From: CANNDT01 sp945876205
Lineage (GTDB): Bacteria; Acidobacteriota; Vicinamibacteria; Vicinamibacterales; UBA2999
Assembly (NCBI GenBank): GCA_947503365.1
Contig: CANNDT010000006.1
Coordinates: forward strand, 1 to 64,000
Direction: 5' to 3'
Length of the DNA: 64,000 nt
Positions 8,391 through 16,039 of this stretch are shown here, piece by piece. A model generated the notes under the pieces. It was not told the origin of the DNA. It ran no database searches and saw only the letters and a list, made by a program, of their open reading frames with translations. A program made the translations under genes and the position numbers. Position 1 is the first letter of the stretch; every line of letters begins with the position of its first letter.

Positions 8391-9008
8391 ATGAGACGTG
8401 TCGCCCTGCTGATCGCGGCGCTCCTGCCGGGAGCGGCCGCCGCGCAACCGGCCCCTGCCCCCCCGGGCAATGGCGCCGAGTCTCAGACCATGGTCCGAGC
8501 GGCGGGCATGCCGCTCAATGATGGCGCGCTGGCACCCGGCATGTTGACGGTGCGCGTGGTACAGGGCGCCTTCACAGGCGATCTGGCCGGACAGGCCGTT
8601 GACGTGCGGCTGGCGGGCGGAAAGACCGAGCGCGCGCTGACCGGCCCTGACGGGCGGGCGCAATTCGCGCATCTGCCGATCGGGGGCGAGGTGCGCGCCT
8701 CCACCCTCGTGGGTGACGAGCGGCTCGAATCTGACGCGTTCGTGATGCCCGCGGAAAGCGGCGTGCGCGTCCTGCTGGTTGCGGGCAGCGGCGCGGGGGC
8801 GGCCACGACCGCGCCAGGCGCACCGGATGCAGGCGGATCCGCCGGATTCGGGGGATCGACGCCCGTCGTACCGCAGCCTATCGCGCCGGCTGTCGAGCCG
8901 CCGGGAGACGCGGGGTCGACGGTCTGGACGATCCGGGCTGCCCTCGTGCTGACGACGGTGTCGGTGTTCGCCCTGTTCATGCTGCAGTTGCGCCGGCGCC
9001 GTTCGTGA
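8391..9008 (+). CDS. Secreted protein with carboxypeptidase-regulatory-like fold and C-terminal membrane anchor
   Basis: This 205-residue protein has a signal peptide (about 1-19) and a domain from about 45 to 120 that fits the transthyretin-like carboxypeptidase-regulatory fold. A Pro/Gly/Ala-rich linker follows, then one transmembrane helix (about 180-200) ending in RRRRS. This topology places the domain in the periplasm, anchored to the inner membrane. ATG 8391 was chosen over ATG 8370 because GGAGGA precedes it at 8380. It is the last gene of the redox module and might help assemble the cytochrome-barrel complex. No enzymatic motif is visible, and the function is unknown. Confidence 0.7.
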   Translation: MRRVALLIAALLPGAAAAQPAPAPPGNGAESQTMVRAAGMPLNDGALAPGMLTVRVVQGAFTGDLAGQAVDVRLAGGKTERALTGPDGRAQFAHLPIGGEVRASTLVGDERLESDAFVMPAESGVRVLLVAGSGAGAATTAPGAPDAGGSAGFGGSTPVVPQPIAPAVEPPGDAGSTVWTIRAALVLTTVSVFALFMLQLRRRRS

Positions 9009-9029
9009 CGCCGGAGGCACGCGCCTCGT

Positions 9030-9035
9030 TATAAT
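9030..9035 (+). promoter_or_regulatory. Consensus -10 element TATAAT, six bases before a start codon
   Basis: A perfect TATAAT lies six bases before ATG 9042, so transcription would begin at or next to the start codon and the mRNA would be leaderless. No clear -35 element or ribosome-binding site is visible. Confidence 0.55.
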
Positions 9036-9041
9036 CAGCGC

Positions 9042-9629
9042 ATGATAAACAGACTCTTGCTCGTCCTCATCGCCCTGTCGTTTGCCACGGCCGCCGCCGC
9101 ACAGGCGCCCGCGCCGCCTCCCACGCCCGCCGGTGCCCTGCGCAATTACTTCAACGGCAACAAGAACAACATCATGCGCTCCGCGGAGAAGATGCCCGAG
9201 GAGTTCTACGGCCTGCGTCCCGGCCCCCAGACCGAGGTGCGCACGTTCGGCCAGCACGTCGCCCACGTCGCCACCTACAACTTCCTCTGGTGCTCGCAGG
9301 CGAAGCTCGAGAAGAACCCGAACGCCGGCAAGGAGTTGGAGAAGACCCTCACCTCCAAAGCCGACATCGTCAAGGCGGTCACTGATTCGTTCGCCTACTG
9401 TGATTCCGCGTACACGGCGTTGACCGATGCGTCGGGCGCCGAGATCGTCGACATCACCCAGGAGAACGGACGCCAGGTCCGCCAGGCGCGGATGGCGTTG
9501 TTGATGCTGAACGTCATTCACAACAACGAGGTCTACGGCAGCATGGTGACGACGATGCGGATGAAGAGCATCGTGCCGTCGTCTTCGGAACCGCGCCCGG
9601 CCGCACCCGCACCGGCACCGGCCCGGTAA
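9042..9629 (+). CDS. Secreted DinB-family protein
   Basis: This 195-residue protein has a signal peptide (1-20, ending AAAQ) followed by a four-helix DinB-like domain. The family's metal-site histidines are plausible at the FGQHVAHV segment and at IHNNEVYG near the C-terminus. DinB/YfiT-fold proteins are often thiol-dependent metalloenzymes, but the substrate is unknown. It ends in an Ala/Pro-rich tail. A consensus -10 sits six bases before the ATG, suggesting a leaderless start. The next gene, a second DinB-fold protein, begins four bases after the stop, so the two are probably co-transcribed. The fold assignment is based on sequence pattern only. Confidence 0.75.
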   Translation: MINRLLLVLIALSFATAAAAQAPAPPPTPAGALRNYFNGNKNNIMRSAEKMPEEFYGLRPGPQTEVRTFGQHVAHVATYNFLWCSQAKLEKNPNAGKELEKTLTSKADIVKAVTDSFAYCDSAYTALTDASGAEIVDITQENGRQVRQARMALLMLNVIHNNEVYGSMVTTMRMKSIVPSSSEPRPAAPAPAPAR

Positions 9630-9633
9630 CGAT

Positions 9634-10176
9634 ATGGCTGACCAGACGCTGGGATCGGTCTGCCTTGTCGATCTGGTTCGAACCTTTCGCAACTACAAGG
9701 CGCTCGGCGATCGGGCCCTGTCGCAGGTGTCCGACGCCGACCTCCATGCGCTGATCGATCCCGACGCCAACAGCATCGCGCTGATCGTCAAGCATCTCGC
9801 GGGCAACCTGCGCTCGCGCTTTCGTGATTTCCTGACGACCGACGGCGAGAAGCCCGACCGCGACCGCGACGCCGAGTTCGAGATGCCTGACCAGGTGTCG
9901 CGCGACGTCGTCGTCGGCTGGTGGGAAGAGGGGTGGACGATCGCGCTGGGACAGATGGAGTCGCTGACCGCCGGGGATCTTCAGAAGACCGTGACGATCC
10001 GCGGTGAAGCGTTCCTGGCGATCGAAGCGATCAACCGCCTCACGAATCACGCGGCGTATCACGTCGGCCAGATCGTGTTCCTCGCGAAACACTTCAACGG
10101 CCCGCAGTGGAAGTCCCTGAGCATCCCCAAGGGCATGTCGAAGATGGCCAAGGGGACGTATAAGCAGGGTCGTTAG
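9634..10176 (+). CDS. DinB-like protein of the DUF1572 family
   Basis: This 180-residue cytoplasmic protein has no signal peptide. Helix patterns with IVKHLAGNL near 50 and the C-terminal NHAAYHVGQIVFLAKH block match the DUF1572/DinB fold, in which three histidines bind a metal ion. No reaction is established for the family. It begins four bases after the secreted DinB protein and probably shares its transcript. Its stop overlaps the convergent prephenate dehydratase gene by four bases. Confidence 0.8.
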   Translation: MADQTLGSVCLVDLVRTFRNYKALGDRALSQVSDADLHALIDPDANSIALIVKHLAGNLRSRFRDFLTTDGEKPDRDRDAEFEMPDQVSRDVVVGWWEEGWTIALGQMESLTAGDLQKTVTIRGEAFLAIEAINRLTNHAAYHVGQIVFLAKHFNGPQWKSLSIPKGMSKMAKGTYKQGR

Positions 10177-10997
10177 ACGCGTCCGGGTTTCGCCCGCTCC
10201 CAGCCTTTATACGTTCCAAGCACCCGCACCCACTTGGCGAACTCGCCGAGCTGCGTCAGCGCGCGCGAGGTGGGAAGGTCTTCGCGCCTGGCGTCGATGT
10301 CGACGTAGAAGAGGTATTCCCACGGTGTGCCGCGGATAGGACGGCTTTCCAGCTTGGTCAGGTTGATGTCGCGCAGGGCGAACACGCTCAGCGCCTTGAA
10401 GAGCGAGCCTGGCGTGCTCGGCAGCGCGAACACGATCGTCGTCTTGTCGGCGTTGGTCGGCAGCGAGCCGCCAATCACGAAGAAGCGCGTGATGTTGTAC
10501 TCGTAGTCCTGCACCGCCTCCTGGATCACCTCGAGACCGAACACCTCCGCGGCGCGGCGGGAGGCCAGGGCGGCGGCGCCGACGAGCTTCTGCTCGGCCA
10601 CGAGCTTCGCCCCTCCGGCCGTGTCGTACACCGCTTCGACGGTCACGCCGAGATCCTTCAGGAAGCGCTCGCACTGCGCCAGCGCCTGCGGATGCGAATA
10701 GACGATCTTGATGTCTTCGAGCTTGGTGCCTGGCAGCGCCTGCAGGCAATGGACGACGTCGAGCTCGATCTCGCCGGTGATCGGGATTTCGTGATCGACC
10801 AGCAGGTCGTAGTTCCGGTGGATCGTGCCGCCGATCGAGTTCTCCATCGGCACGACGCCGTGGGTCGCCTTCTTGTGAAGCACCGCCTCGAACACCTCGT
10901 CGAACGTCTTGCACGGCAGCGTGTCGCTGTGCGGGGCGAACTGCAATGCCGCCGCTTCGCTGTAGGCGCCGGGTTCTCCCTGATAAGCCAGTCTCAC
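10173..10997 (-). CDS. pheA: Prephenate dehydratase
   Basis: This monofunctional prephenate dehydratase (274 residues) converts prephenate to phenylpyruvate in phenylalanine synthesis. The N-terminal catalytic domain shows YQGEPGAYSE, VVPMENSIGG and the catalytic TRF motif (NITRFFVIG). The C-terminal ACT domain contains LPSTPGSL and ESRP, which in this family form the phenylalanine feedback site. The length is normal and no chorismate mutase domain is fused. The GTG start overlaps the upstream membrane-protein stop (GTGA), so it is the last gene of a four-gene minus-strand unit with rhomboid and VIT1-type genes. That mixture looks positional rather than functional. Confidence 0.96.
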   Translation of the reverse strand: MRLAYQGEPGAYSEAAALQFAPHSDTLPCKTFDEVFEAVLHKKATHGVVPMENSIGGTIHRNYDLLVDHEIPITGEIELDVVHCLQALPGTKLEDIKIVYSHPQALAQCERFLKDLGVTVEAVYDTAGGAKLVAEQKLVGAAALASRRAAEVFGLEVIQEAVQDYEYNITRFFVIGGSLPTNADKTTIVFALPSTPGSLFKALSVFALRDINLTKLESRPIRGTPWEYLFYVDIDARREDLPTSRALTQLGEFAKWVRVLGTYKGWERAKPGRV

Positions 10998-11452
10998 TTG
11001 TGCTCCTGCTCGGGCTCGCTAAAGCCGGCCCCTACTCTTGTCGATGCCGTTGCCGCTCGTGCGCGGATTGCCGCGCCGGCCATGATCCCTGGTGCCGTTA
11101 GGAGGACCAGCGCCACGCGCATCCACGCGGGGGTGAACTGCGCATACTCGTCTGACGTGAATCCCCAGATGAGTGCCAATGTTTTTAGAGTGGCGGCCAG
11201 CGCGGCGTGCCGCATCTCGCGTCTTCCAGCCACCCTCGCCGTCACAAACCCGCCCAGGATCGCCGCCACCGTGCTGTAAACGAGCTTGGCGCCAAGGATA
11301 CCGGGTTGGTTGCGAATTGCGAAGTACGTCGAAAGGTCGCTGACCTGTCCCCCCGCGACCGCGTACACCAGCGTGGTCTCGAGGAGCTCGGTGACGAGCG
11401 GAATCAAACCGAGACCCGCGAGGACGGCGATCGCGCTACGGAACGCGTTCAC
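10994..11452 (-). CDS. Small integral membrane protein of unknown function
   Basis: This 152-residue protein has about four hydrophobic helices (near 5-32, 55-75, 83-95 and 108-130) and a short polar C-terminus. I recognise no family. Both ends overlap neighbours through GTGA junctions: the start overlaps the VIT1-family stop and the stop overlaps the pheA start. Its expression is therefore tied to these genes. It might be an accessory of the iron transporter, but only position supports this. Confidence 0.75.
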   Translation of the reverse strand: MNAFRSAIAVLAGLGLIPLVTELLETTLVYAVAGGQVSDLSTYFAIRNQPGILGAKLVYSTVAAILGGFVTARVAGRREMRHAALAATLKTLALIWGFTSDEYAQFTPAWMRVALVLLTAPGIMAGAAIRARAATASTRVGAGFSEPEQEHK

Positions 11453-12549
11453 AGCAGCTTCACCAGCAGGTCGCCGAGCACGTACCCCGCCGCCGCCACG
11501 CCGAAGCCGACGAGGAACATGTCGCGTCCGCTGGCCCAGATGCTGCGGCCGGTGAACACGCTGCGCGCGGCGCCGACGCCGAAGTGCGCGAGCATGCTGA
11601 TGGCCAGCGAGACCCAGATGGCCGCCTCGGCATGCATCATCAGGAACGGCACGATCGGGATGGCGGCGCCAATCAGCGTCGCGCTGCCCGTCACGACGCC
11701 ATCCGCCAGCGGCGTCACCGCCGGTTCGGTAATCCCGAGCTCTTCCTGGACTTTCGTCTCGAGGGCCTGCGCCGGGTCGCGCATCATCGTCTTCGCGGTC
11801 TCTCGCGCGCGCTCCGGATTCAGTCCCTTGGCTTCGAGGATGATGGCCAGCTCCTTTTCCTCGAGGTCGGGCATCAGGCGAATCTCTTCCTTCTCGATCG
11901 CGATCTGACGCGCGGAGACTTCAGCCTCGCTCTTCGCGGCCAGGTAGCCGCTGGATCCCATCGACAGCGCGTCGGCCATCGCGCCGGCCAGGCCGGTGAC
12001 GATTACCAGGTGCGGGGCGATGTCGGCGCCGATCGCGCCGGCGACCAGGCCGAAGTTCGCGGTGAGGCCGTCGTTGAACCCGTAGACCACGCTGCGCAGG
12101 TATCCGGCACCGGTCGTGATGTGCCAGGGCTCGCCCGTGCGGCCCATCGAATCAGACAGATTCTGCGCGTGCTCGGCCGACTCGGTCGCAATCGCCCTTG
12201 CCGCGTCCTGCGTCGTCTTCTGCCGCGCGCCCTTCGCGAGGCGCAGGTACGAGGCGACCTCCCTGGACTCCTGGCGGACGATGATCGGGAGCACGGCCGA
12301 CGAACCGAAGCGCTGTCCGAGCCACGCGAGCATCCGCGTTTGCGCCGACGGTGAATGCGTGGGCACGTCGCCGCCATTGGCGACGAAGAGCTCGCGCCAG
12401 CGCTCCACGTGCGCATCCTCGACGAGGGCGAGGCGCTCGAAGATCGACTTGCGGGCGGGATCGCGCTCATGGCTCGCCAGCGCGCGATACATCCACGCGG
12501 CGTCCATTTCGTCGCGGTAGTACTCCTCCCAGACGGGGTCGATCGCCAC
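11449..12549 (-). CDS. Ferritin-like/VIT1-family iron or manganese transporter
   Basis: This 366-residue protein has two parts. Residues 1-140 form a rubrerythrin/ferritin-like four-helix domain with metal-site candidates E14, E44-x-x-H47 and a second ExxH in ESAEHA. Residues 150-366 form a CCC1/VIT1 domain with about five transmembrane segments, including the family-typical GFNDGLTANFG and DALSMGSSGYLA segments. This architecture matches MbfA-type proteins, which export iron from the cytoplasm. A GATAAT at 12561-12556 lies six bases before the GTG start, suggesting a leaderless transcript. The gene follows the rhomboid gene by 16 bases. Metal specificity cannot be read from the sequence. Confidence 0.9.
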   Translation of the reverse strand: MAIDPVWEEYYRDEMDAAWMYRALASHERDPARKSIFERLALVEDAHVERWRELFVANGGDVPTHSPSAQTRMLAWLGQRFGSSAVLPIIVRQESREVASYLRLAKGARQKTTQDAARAIATESAEHAQNLSDSMGRTGEPWHITTGAGYLRSVVYGFNDGLTANFGLVAGAIGADIAPHLVIVTGLAGAMADALSMGSSGYLAAKSEAEVSARQIAIEKEEIRLMPDLEEKELAIILEAKGLNPERARETAKTMMRDPAQALETKVQEELGITEPAVTPLADGVVTGSATLIGAAIPIVPFLMMHAEAAIWVSLAISMLAHFGVGAARSVFTGRSIWASGRDMFLVGFGVAAAGYVLGDLLVKLL

Positions 12550-12565
12550 GCTCTGATTATCCGAT

Positions 12566-13420
12566 TTATCCGAGGAATTGCAGGCCGTGCAGCACGGAGG
12601 CGACGATCGAGAGGATCGAGAGCGCGAGGCAGGCGACGGCCATGGCGATGTGGTCGATCCGCTCCGGTTTCATCGGGTCGAGCGCGCGGGCCGCGAGATA
12701 GCCGCCGGCGAAGCCGCCGGCGTGCGCGTAGTTGTCGATCCCCGGCAGCATGAACCCATAGACGGCCAGCATGAGGATGTAGCTACTTGCCTGGCTGCTT
12801 GCCGCACTGCTGCCGGTGCGGTGACCGTACGCCAGCATCGCGCCGATGAGGCCGGCGATCGAAGCCGAAGCGCCCACCGTGAACTGGCCGCCGCGCAGGA
12901 AGAGCAGGGGAGGAATGTAGGCGCCCGCGATCGAGCTCAGCGCGAAGCCGAAGACCGCGCCGGCGGTGTAGATGATCACCATGCGGCCCGGACCATAGAG
13001 ATCCGCTGTCACCGGTGCCAGTTGCCGCACCGCCATCATGTTGAAGACGATGTGCAGCACGCCGGCATGGAGCCAGGCCGCGCTCAACACCGTCCACCAG
13101 CGGCCGGCGACGAACACCGGCACGGCGCCGCTCTCGCCGAACAGGAAGAGCGCCTGCGGGCTGGGAGAGAACAGGGAGAAGAGGCCGCGCATCCCGATAT
13201 TGCCCTGCGAGGCAATCAGCGTCAGGACGTAGAGGGTCGCGCACGCGCCGATCACGAACGGCACGAAGCCAAGGTCGGTGCCGAGCGACCTGAGCGCGGG
13301 CGCAAACCCCCAGAGTCCGGGATTCTTGCGGTTGCAGTTGTAGCAGCGCTCGTCGTTGACGCCGACGAGGACGCCGCAGGAGGTGCAGAGCACCGATCCG
13401 GTTCGCTGACGCTTCAGCAC
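12566..13420 (-). CDS. Rhomboid-family intramembrane serine protease with N-terminal zinc ribbon
   Basis: This is an about 284-residue membrane protease. A short zinc ribbon at the N-terminus has two CxxC pairs (CTSC near 12 and CYNC near 26). Six or so transmembrane helices follow. Family hallmarks are HAGVLHIVFNM (HxxxN), the nucleophile serine in GASAS and the catalytic histidine in NYAHAGG. Rhomboids cleave transmembrane substrates; the substrate here is unknown. GTG 13420 was chosen so that the gene does not overlap the divergent ubiX gene. A longer reading to 13486 is open but would start inside ubiX. It is the probable first gene of the unit that continues with the VIT1-type transporter. 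Confidence 0.87.
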   Translation of the reverse strand: MLKRQRTGSVLCTSCGVLVGVNDERCYNCNRKNPGLWGFAPALRSLGTDLGFVPFVIGACATLYVLTLIASQGNIGMRGLFSLFSPSPQALFLFGESGAVPVFVAGRWWTVLSAAWLHAGVLHIVFNMMAVRQLAPVTADLYGPGRMVIIYTAGAVFGFALSSIAGAYIPPLLFLRGGQFTVGASASIAGLIGAMLAYGHRTGSSAASSQASSYILMLAVYGFMLPGIDNYAHAGGFAGGYLAARALDPMKPERIDHIAMAVACLALSILSIVASVLHGLQFLG

Positions 13421-13445
13421 GGCCTCGATGATAGCCTGTAGAGCG

Positions 13446-14024
13446 ATGAGAGTGATTGTCGGGATCTCCGGTGCGACCGGGATCATCTATGGTGTGCGCC
13501 TGCTCGAGCGGTTGCGCGAGGCCTCGGTCGAGACGCACCTGGTGATGAGCAAATGGGGCGGCCGGACGCTGCTGCACGAGACGTCCTATACGCGCGAGCA
13601 GGTCGAGGCGCTGGCGCACGTGTCGTACGCACCCGCCGACATGGGCGCGGCCATCTCGAGCGGATCGTTTCAGACGGCGGGGATGATCGTCGCGCCCTGC
13701 AGCGCCAAGACGCTGGCCGCGATTGCGCACGGCTATGGCGACAGCCTGATTCACCGTGCGGCCGACGTCGTGCTCAAGGAGCGCCGCAGGCTGGTGCTCT
13801 CGGTGCGCGAAGCGCCGCTCAGCGACATCCATCTCGAGAACATGCTGAAGCTCTCGCGCATGGGCGTCGTCATCCTGCCGCCGCTGCCCGCGTTCTACCA
13901 GAATCCCAAGACGCTCGACGACATCGTCGATCACACGGTGGCGCGGATGCTGGATCAGTTCGGGATCGACGTGCCCGGGGCGGCGAGGTGGTCTGGTGAG
14001 ATGGGAGTGGGCGGGGAGGACTGA
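13446..14024 (+). CDS. ubiX: Flavin prenyltransferase
   Basis: This 192-residue enzyme of the UbiX/Pad family attaches a dimethylallyl unit to FMN to make prenylated FMN, the cofactor of UbiD-type decarboxylases. Hallmarks are the N-terminal VGISGATG, the VAPCSAKTLAAIAHG active-site region, and the EAPLSDIHLENMLKL and LPAFYQNP blocks. An in-frame ATG exists at 13428, but ATG 13446 gives the standard N-terminus. It is transcribed divergently from the rhomboid gene, with starts only about 25 bases apart, so the promoters must overlap. No ubiD partner lies in this window. The prenylated cofactor probably serves menaquinone or aromatic acid metabolism elsewhere. Confidence 0.95.
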   Translation: MRVIVGISGATGIIYGVRLLERLREASVETHLVMSKWGGRTLLHETSYTREQVEALAHVSYAPADMGAAISSGSFQTAGMIVAPCSAKTLAAIAHGYGDSLIHRAADVVLKERRRLVLSVREAPLSDIHLENMLKLSRMGVVILPPLPAFYQNPKTLDDIVDHTVARMLDQFGIDVPGAARWSGEMGVGGED

Positions 14025-14084
14025 GGACGGCCTACTTCTTCGCCTCTGTCACGCCGAGACCGGTGCCGCCGGCCGGCGCGAGGG

Positions 14085-14307
14085 TCAGCGGCGTACCGCG
14101 CCGCGAAAAAGCCGACGGCTAGGCTGCACCCACGGGAAGCCGCCGAACAGAACCCCGCTGAGAGCTCGGGGCGGGCCACGCAAGCGCCCGCAACCGCGGT
14201 ACGAGCGCAATCCAGGCGAACGCCGGATGGCCGTACCGCTGCAAACTGAGCGCGAGCACCCCTCCTGAGAGCAATGCCAGCAGTAGATCTACCACCGCCA
14301 TCATCAC
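14085..14307 (-). pseudogene. lnt: Remnant of apolipoprotein N-acyltransferase gene (lnt)
   Basis: On the minus strand from 14307 the reading LLLALLSGGVLALS, then RYGHPAFAWIALVP, matches the first membrane segment of Lnt, which N-acylates lipoproteins. The frame then becomes nonsensical and stops at 14119. In another frame a little downstream, SGVLFGGFPWVQ resembles a later Lnt segment (GxxFGGFPWV). The two pieces are close together and out of frame, so most of the roughly 500-residue enzyme is missing. This is a decayed, non-functional fragment. A complete lnt must lie elsewhere if the organism acylates its lipoproteins. Confidence 0.6.
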
Positions 14308-14312
14308 CGAAC

Positions 14313-14365
14313 GCGCGTAGAGGCCTGCCGCAGGCCTCTACGCGCTGGTCCGGCTGAAGCCGGAC
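14313..14365. repeat. REP-like double hairpin in intergenic DNA
   Basis: Two adjacent perfect inverted repeats lie here. Positions 14313-14328 and 14330-14345 form a 16-bp stem around a single central base. Positions 14348-14355 and 14358-14365 form an 8-bp stem (GTCCGGCT/AGCCGGAC). The GGCTGAAGCC core is close to the GGCCTGAAGGCC core of the repeats at 38126-38219, suggesting one dispersed family. They could also end transcription. Confidence 0.75.
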
Positions 14366-14412
14366 GCCACGTACGCGAGCGAGGGACGCGTCTTACCGGC
14401 GTGTCCGGTTGG

Positions 14413-14982
14413 TCACTGCAGGTTCACCCCCTGTCGAAACCGGACACACCAGGCTTGCTCATTATCAGGACCCTTCTTGTCCTCAAAATAAATAGCTCCA
14501 TCACTGACACTAAAGACCCAGGCGGCCGGTCCGTTCCGGTCCGGCTGCGTCCTCCTGCTCTCGGAGGAGGTCGCCGACCAATAGTCCACAGTGGTGTACG
14601 GGGCGATCGGAATCGGAAACACGAAGGGATGGCCAGCCGGCATTGGATCTTCAAAAGAAGGGGTCGTCTTGAGACTGGTGAGCTCCTGGATGGTCGGCAG
14701 CCGCCATCCGCCGCGCCCTCCCTTGAACAGGGAGGTGCAATGGTTTTGAGCTTGCTGCCAGTTCCTGTCGACAGGAGATGGCTCCTTCTCCCAGACGAGG
14801 GACGTCTCCTGGTCGAGGACGGCTTCGAAATTGAAGTCCCGCAGCTCGACGAACCGTTGATCGCCCCGCGAGATGATCACATCCTAGGGAATCCTCTGAG
14901 GATTCCTCTGAGCGGACGCGATCGCGGGTGTGATCAACAGAGCCGTGATTCCGACGATGGCGGCACACAGCGTGCGCTTCAT
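14413..14982 (-). pseudogene. Secreted DUF1566 (Lcl C-terminal-like) protein, interrupted by an in-frame TAG
   Basis: From ATG 14982, preceded by the ribosome site AAGGAGAG, the frame encodes a convincing signal peptide (MKRTLCAAIVGITALL, cleavage near ASAQ). It then meets TAG at codon 33 (about 14886-14884). The same frame continues for another 157 codons with a DUF1566 domain: VWEKEP, RLPTIQEL, YWSATSS, AWCVRFRQG. Without the stop, the product would be a normal secreted protein of about 189 residues. The stop directly follows a small perfect inverted repeat (GGAATCCTC/GAGGATTCC, 14888-14906). GTG 14880 could restart translation but would give a protein without a signal peptide. Nonsense mutation is the simplest reading; a sequencing error is possible. 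Confidence 0.65.
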
Positions 14983-15118
14983 GACGCTCTCTCCTTCATG
15001 GAACGATACCTTTCCGGGCTTGGGGAGCCCATGCACACGAGCGTTAAAGGAAATGCCGAGGCGACACCGGCGGGAGAGCGCCGTATCCCACGGCTGAATT
15101 TGGCAGAGTCTGCCATAG

Positions 15119-15597
15119 TCAACTTCGTGAGAGCAACTCTCTGTCCAAGACTTTCACGGTGCCGTCAGACCGCACCTTGATATTCGCGGGCTTCAGATCC
15201 CGGTGGATGATGCCTTGCTCGTGCGCGGCTTCGAGCGCCTCCGCGACCTGCTTCGCGATGGGCAGTGCTTCATCGACCGGAATGGCGCCCTGCGCGATAC
15301 GGTCTGCCAGCGTCGGCCCCTCGACCAGCTCCATCACGAGCGCGATAACGCCGTTTGACTTCTCGAGTCCGTAGATCTGGGCGATGTTGGGATGATTGAG
15401 CGCTGCGAGGACTTCGGCTTCGCGCTGAAACCGTGCGAGGCGTTCCGCGTCGCCCGCCACCGACGCCGGCAGCACTTTGATCGCGACCTGCCGCTTCAGG
15501 TTGGTGTCGGGGCTCGGTACACCTCGCCCATGCCGCCCACGCCGATCTGGGCGGCGACCTCATACGGGCCGAGACGAGTGCCGGGAGTGAGGGCCAA
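15119..15597 (-). pseudogene. Serine/threonine protein kinase fragment, frameshifted and truncated
   Basis: The N-terminal lobe of a bacterial Ser/Thr kinase is readable on the minus strand. TTG 15597 begins ALTPGTRLGPYEV with the P-loop IGVGGMGEVYRA. Near 15518 one base is missing, and the frame shifts into VLPASVAGDAERL and onward to the catalytic HRDLKPANIKV. The frame then leaves homology exactly at the metal-binding DFG motif (KVLD followed by RELLSRS) and stops. Full-length relatives have the rest of the kinase domain and usually a long sensor region. With a frameshift and no DFG, no active kinase can be made. A TATAAT at 15613-15608 just upstream looks like the original promoter. Confidence 0.75.
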
Positions 15598-15619
15598 GCC
15601 GCCGTGAATTATACGCAGG

Positions 15620-16039
15620 CTACGCCAGCGTGATGTGGTCCAGGCCGCTGATGCGTTGGAAGTCGCGATCGAAGGTGAGCAGCGTACCGCCACAATCCAG
15701 GGTTGTCGCCGCGATCCAGATGTCGTTCACGGGCAGTGGCGTGCCCGCGCGCTTCAGCGCGGCAAACACCCGTCCATAGTGCCGGGCCACCGACGCCGTC
15801 GTGTCGAGCAGGTCGACGAACGGTTCGCCGATGAACTCCTCCAGCACGCGCCGATTCTCGCGGGCTCGGCTGCCGAGCTCGAACGCCGCTTCGAGCTCGC
15901 CGAGCACGGTCATCGGAATCAGCACGCGCTCGGCGCGCGCCAGGGCATCGAGCACGGCGGCGTGACCGCGACGGAAGTATGAGTAGGCGGAGGTGTCGAG
16001 GACGAGCCGGCTGACCCGTTCAGCGCCAGAGGTCGGCAT
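15620..16039 (-). CDS. vapC: PIN-domain ribonuclease toxin (VapC/FitB type)
   Basis: This 139-residue PIN-domain protein is the toxin of a type II pair and probably cleaves RNA. The acidic residues of the PIN site are present: D in VLDTSAY, E in LGELEAAFE, D in VNDIWIAAT and D in FDRDF. ATG 16039 overlaps the antitoxin gene by 20 bases, the usual coupling. The antitoxin is of the ribbon-helix-helix type, which resembles FitAB more than VapB proper. The gene lies beside a stretch of decayed genes, a common location for stabilising toxin-antitoxin modules. The target RNA is unknown. Confidence 0.88.
   Translation of the reverse strand: MPTSGAERVSRLVLDTSAYSYFRRGHAAVLDALARAERVLIPMTVLGELEAAFELGSRARENRRVLEEFIGEPFVDLLDTTASVARHYGRVFAALKRAGTPLPVNDIWIAATTLDCGGTLLTFDRDFQRISGLDHITLA

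Noticed and set aside
14025..14110. Minus-strand peptide ending RRGTPLTLAPAGGTGLGVTEAKK as the C-terminus of another broken gene
   Set aside because: It could be a remnant, but the stretch is too short to assign and no upstream continuation in frame exists.
14884..14886. TAG in the DUF1566 gene considered as pyrrolysine or programmed readthrough
   Set aside because: No pyl genes or stimulatory context are visible and other genes here use TAG as a normal stop; nonsense mutation is simpler.
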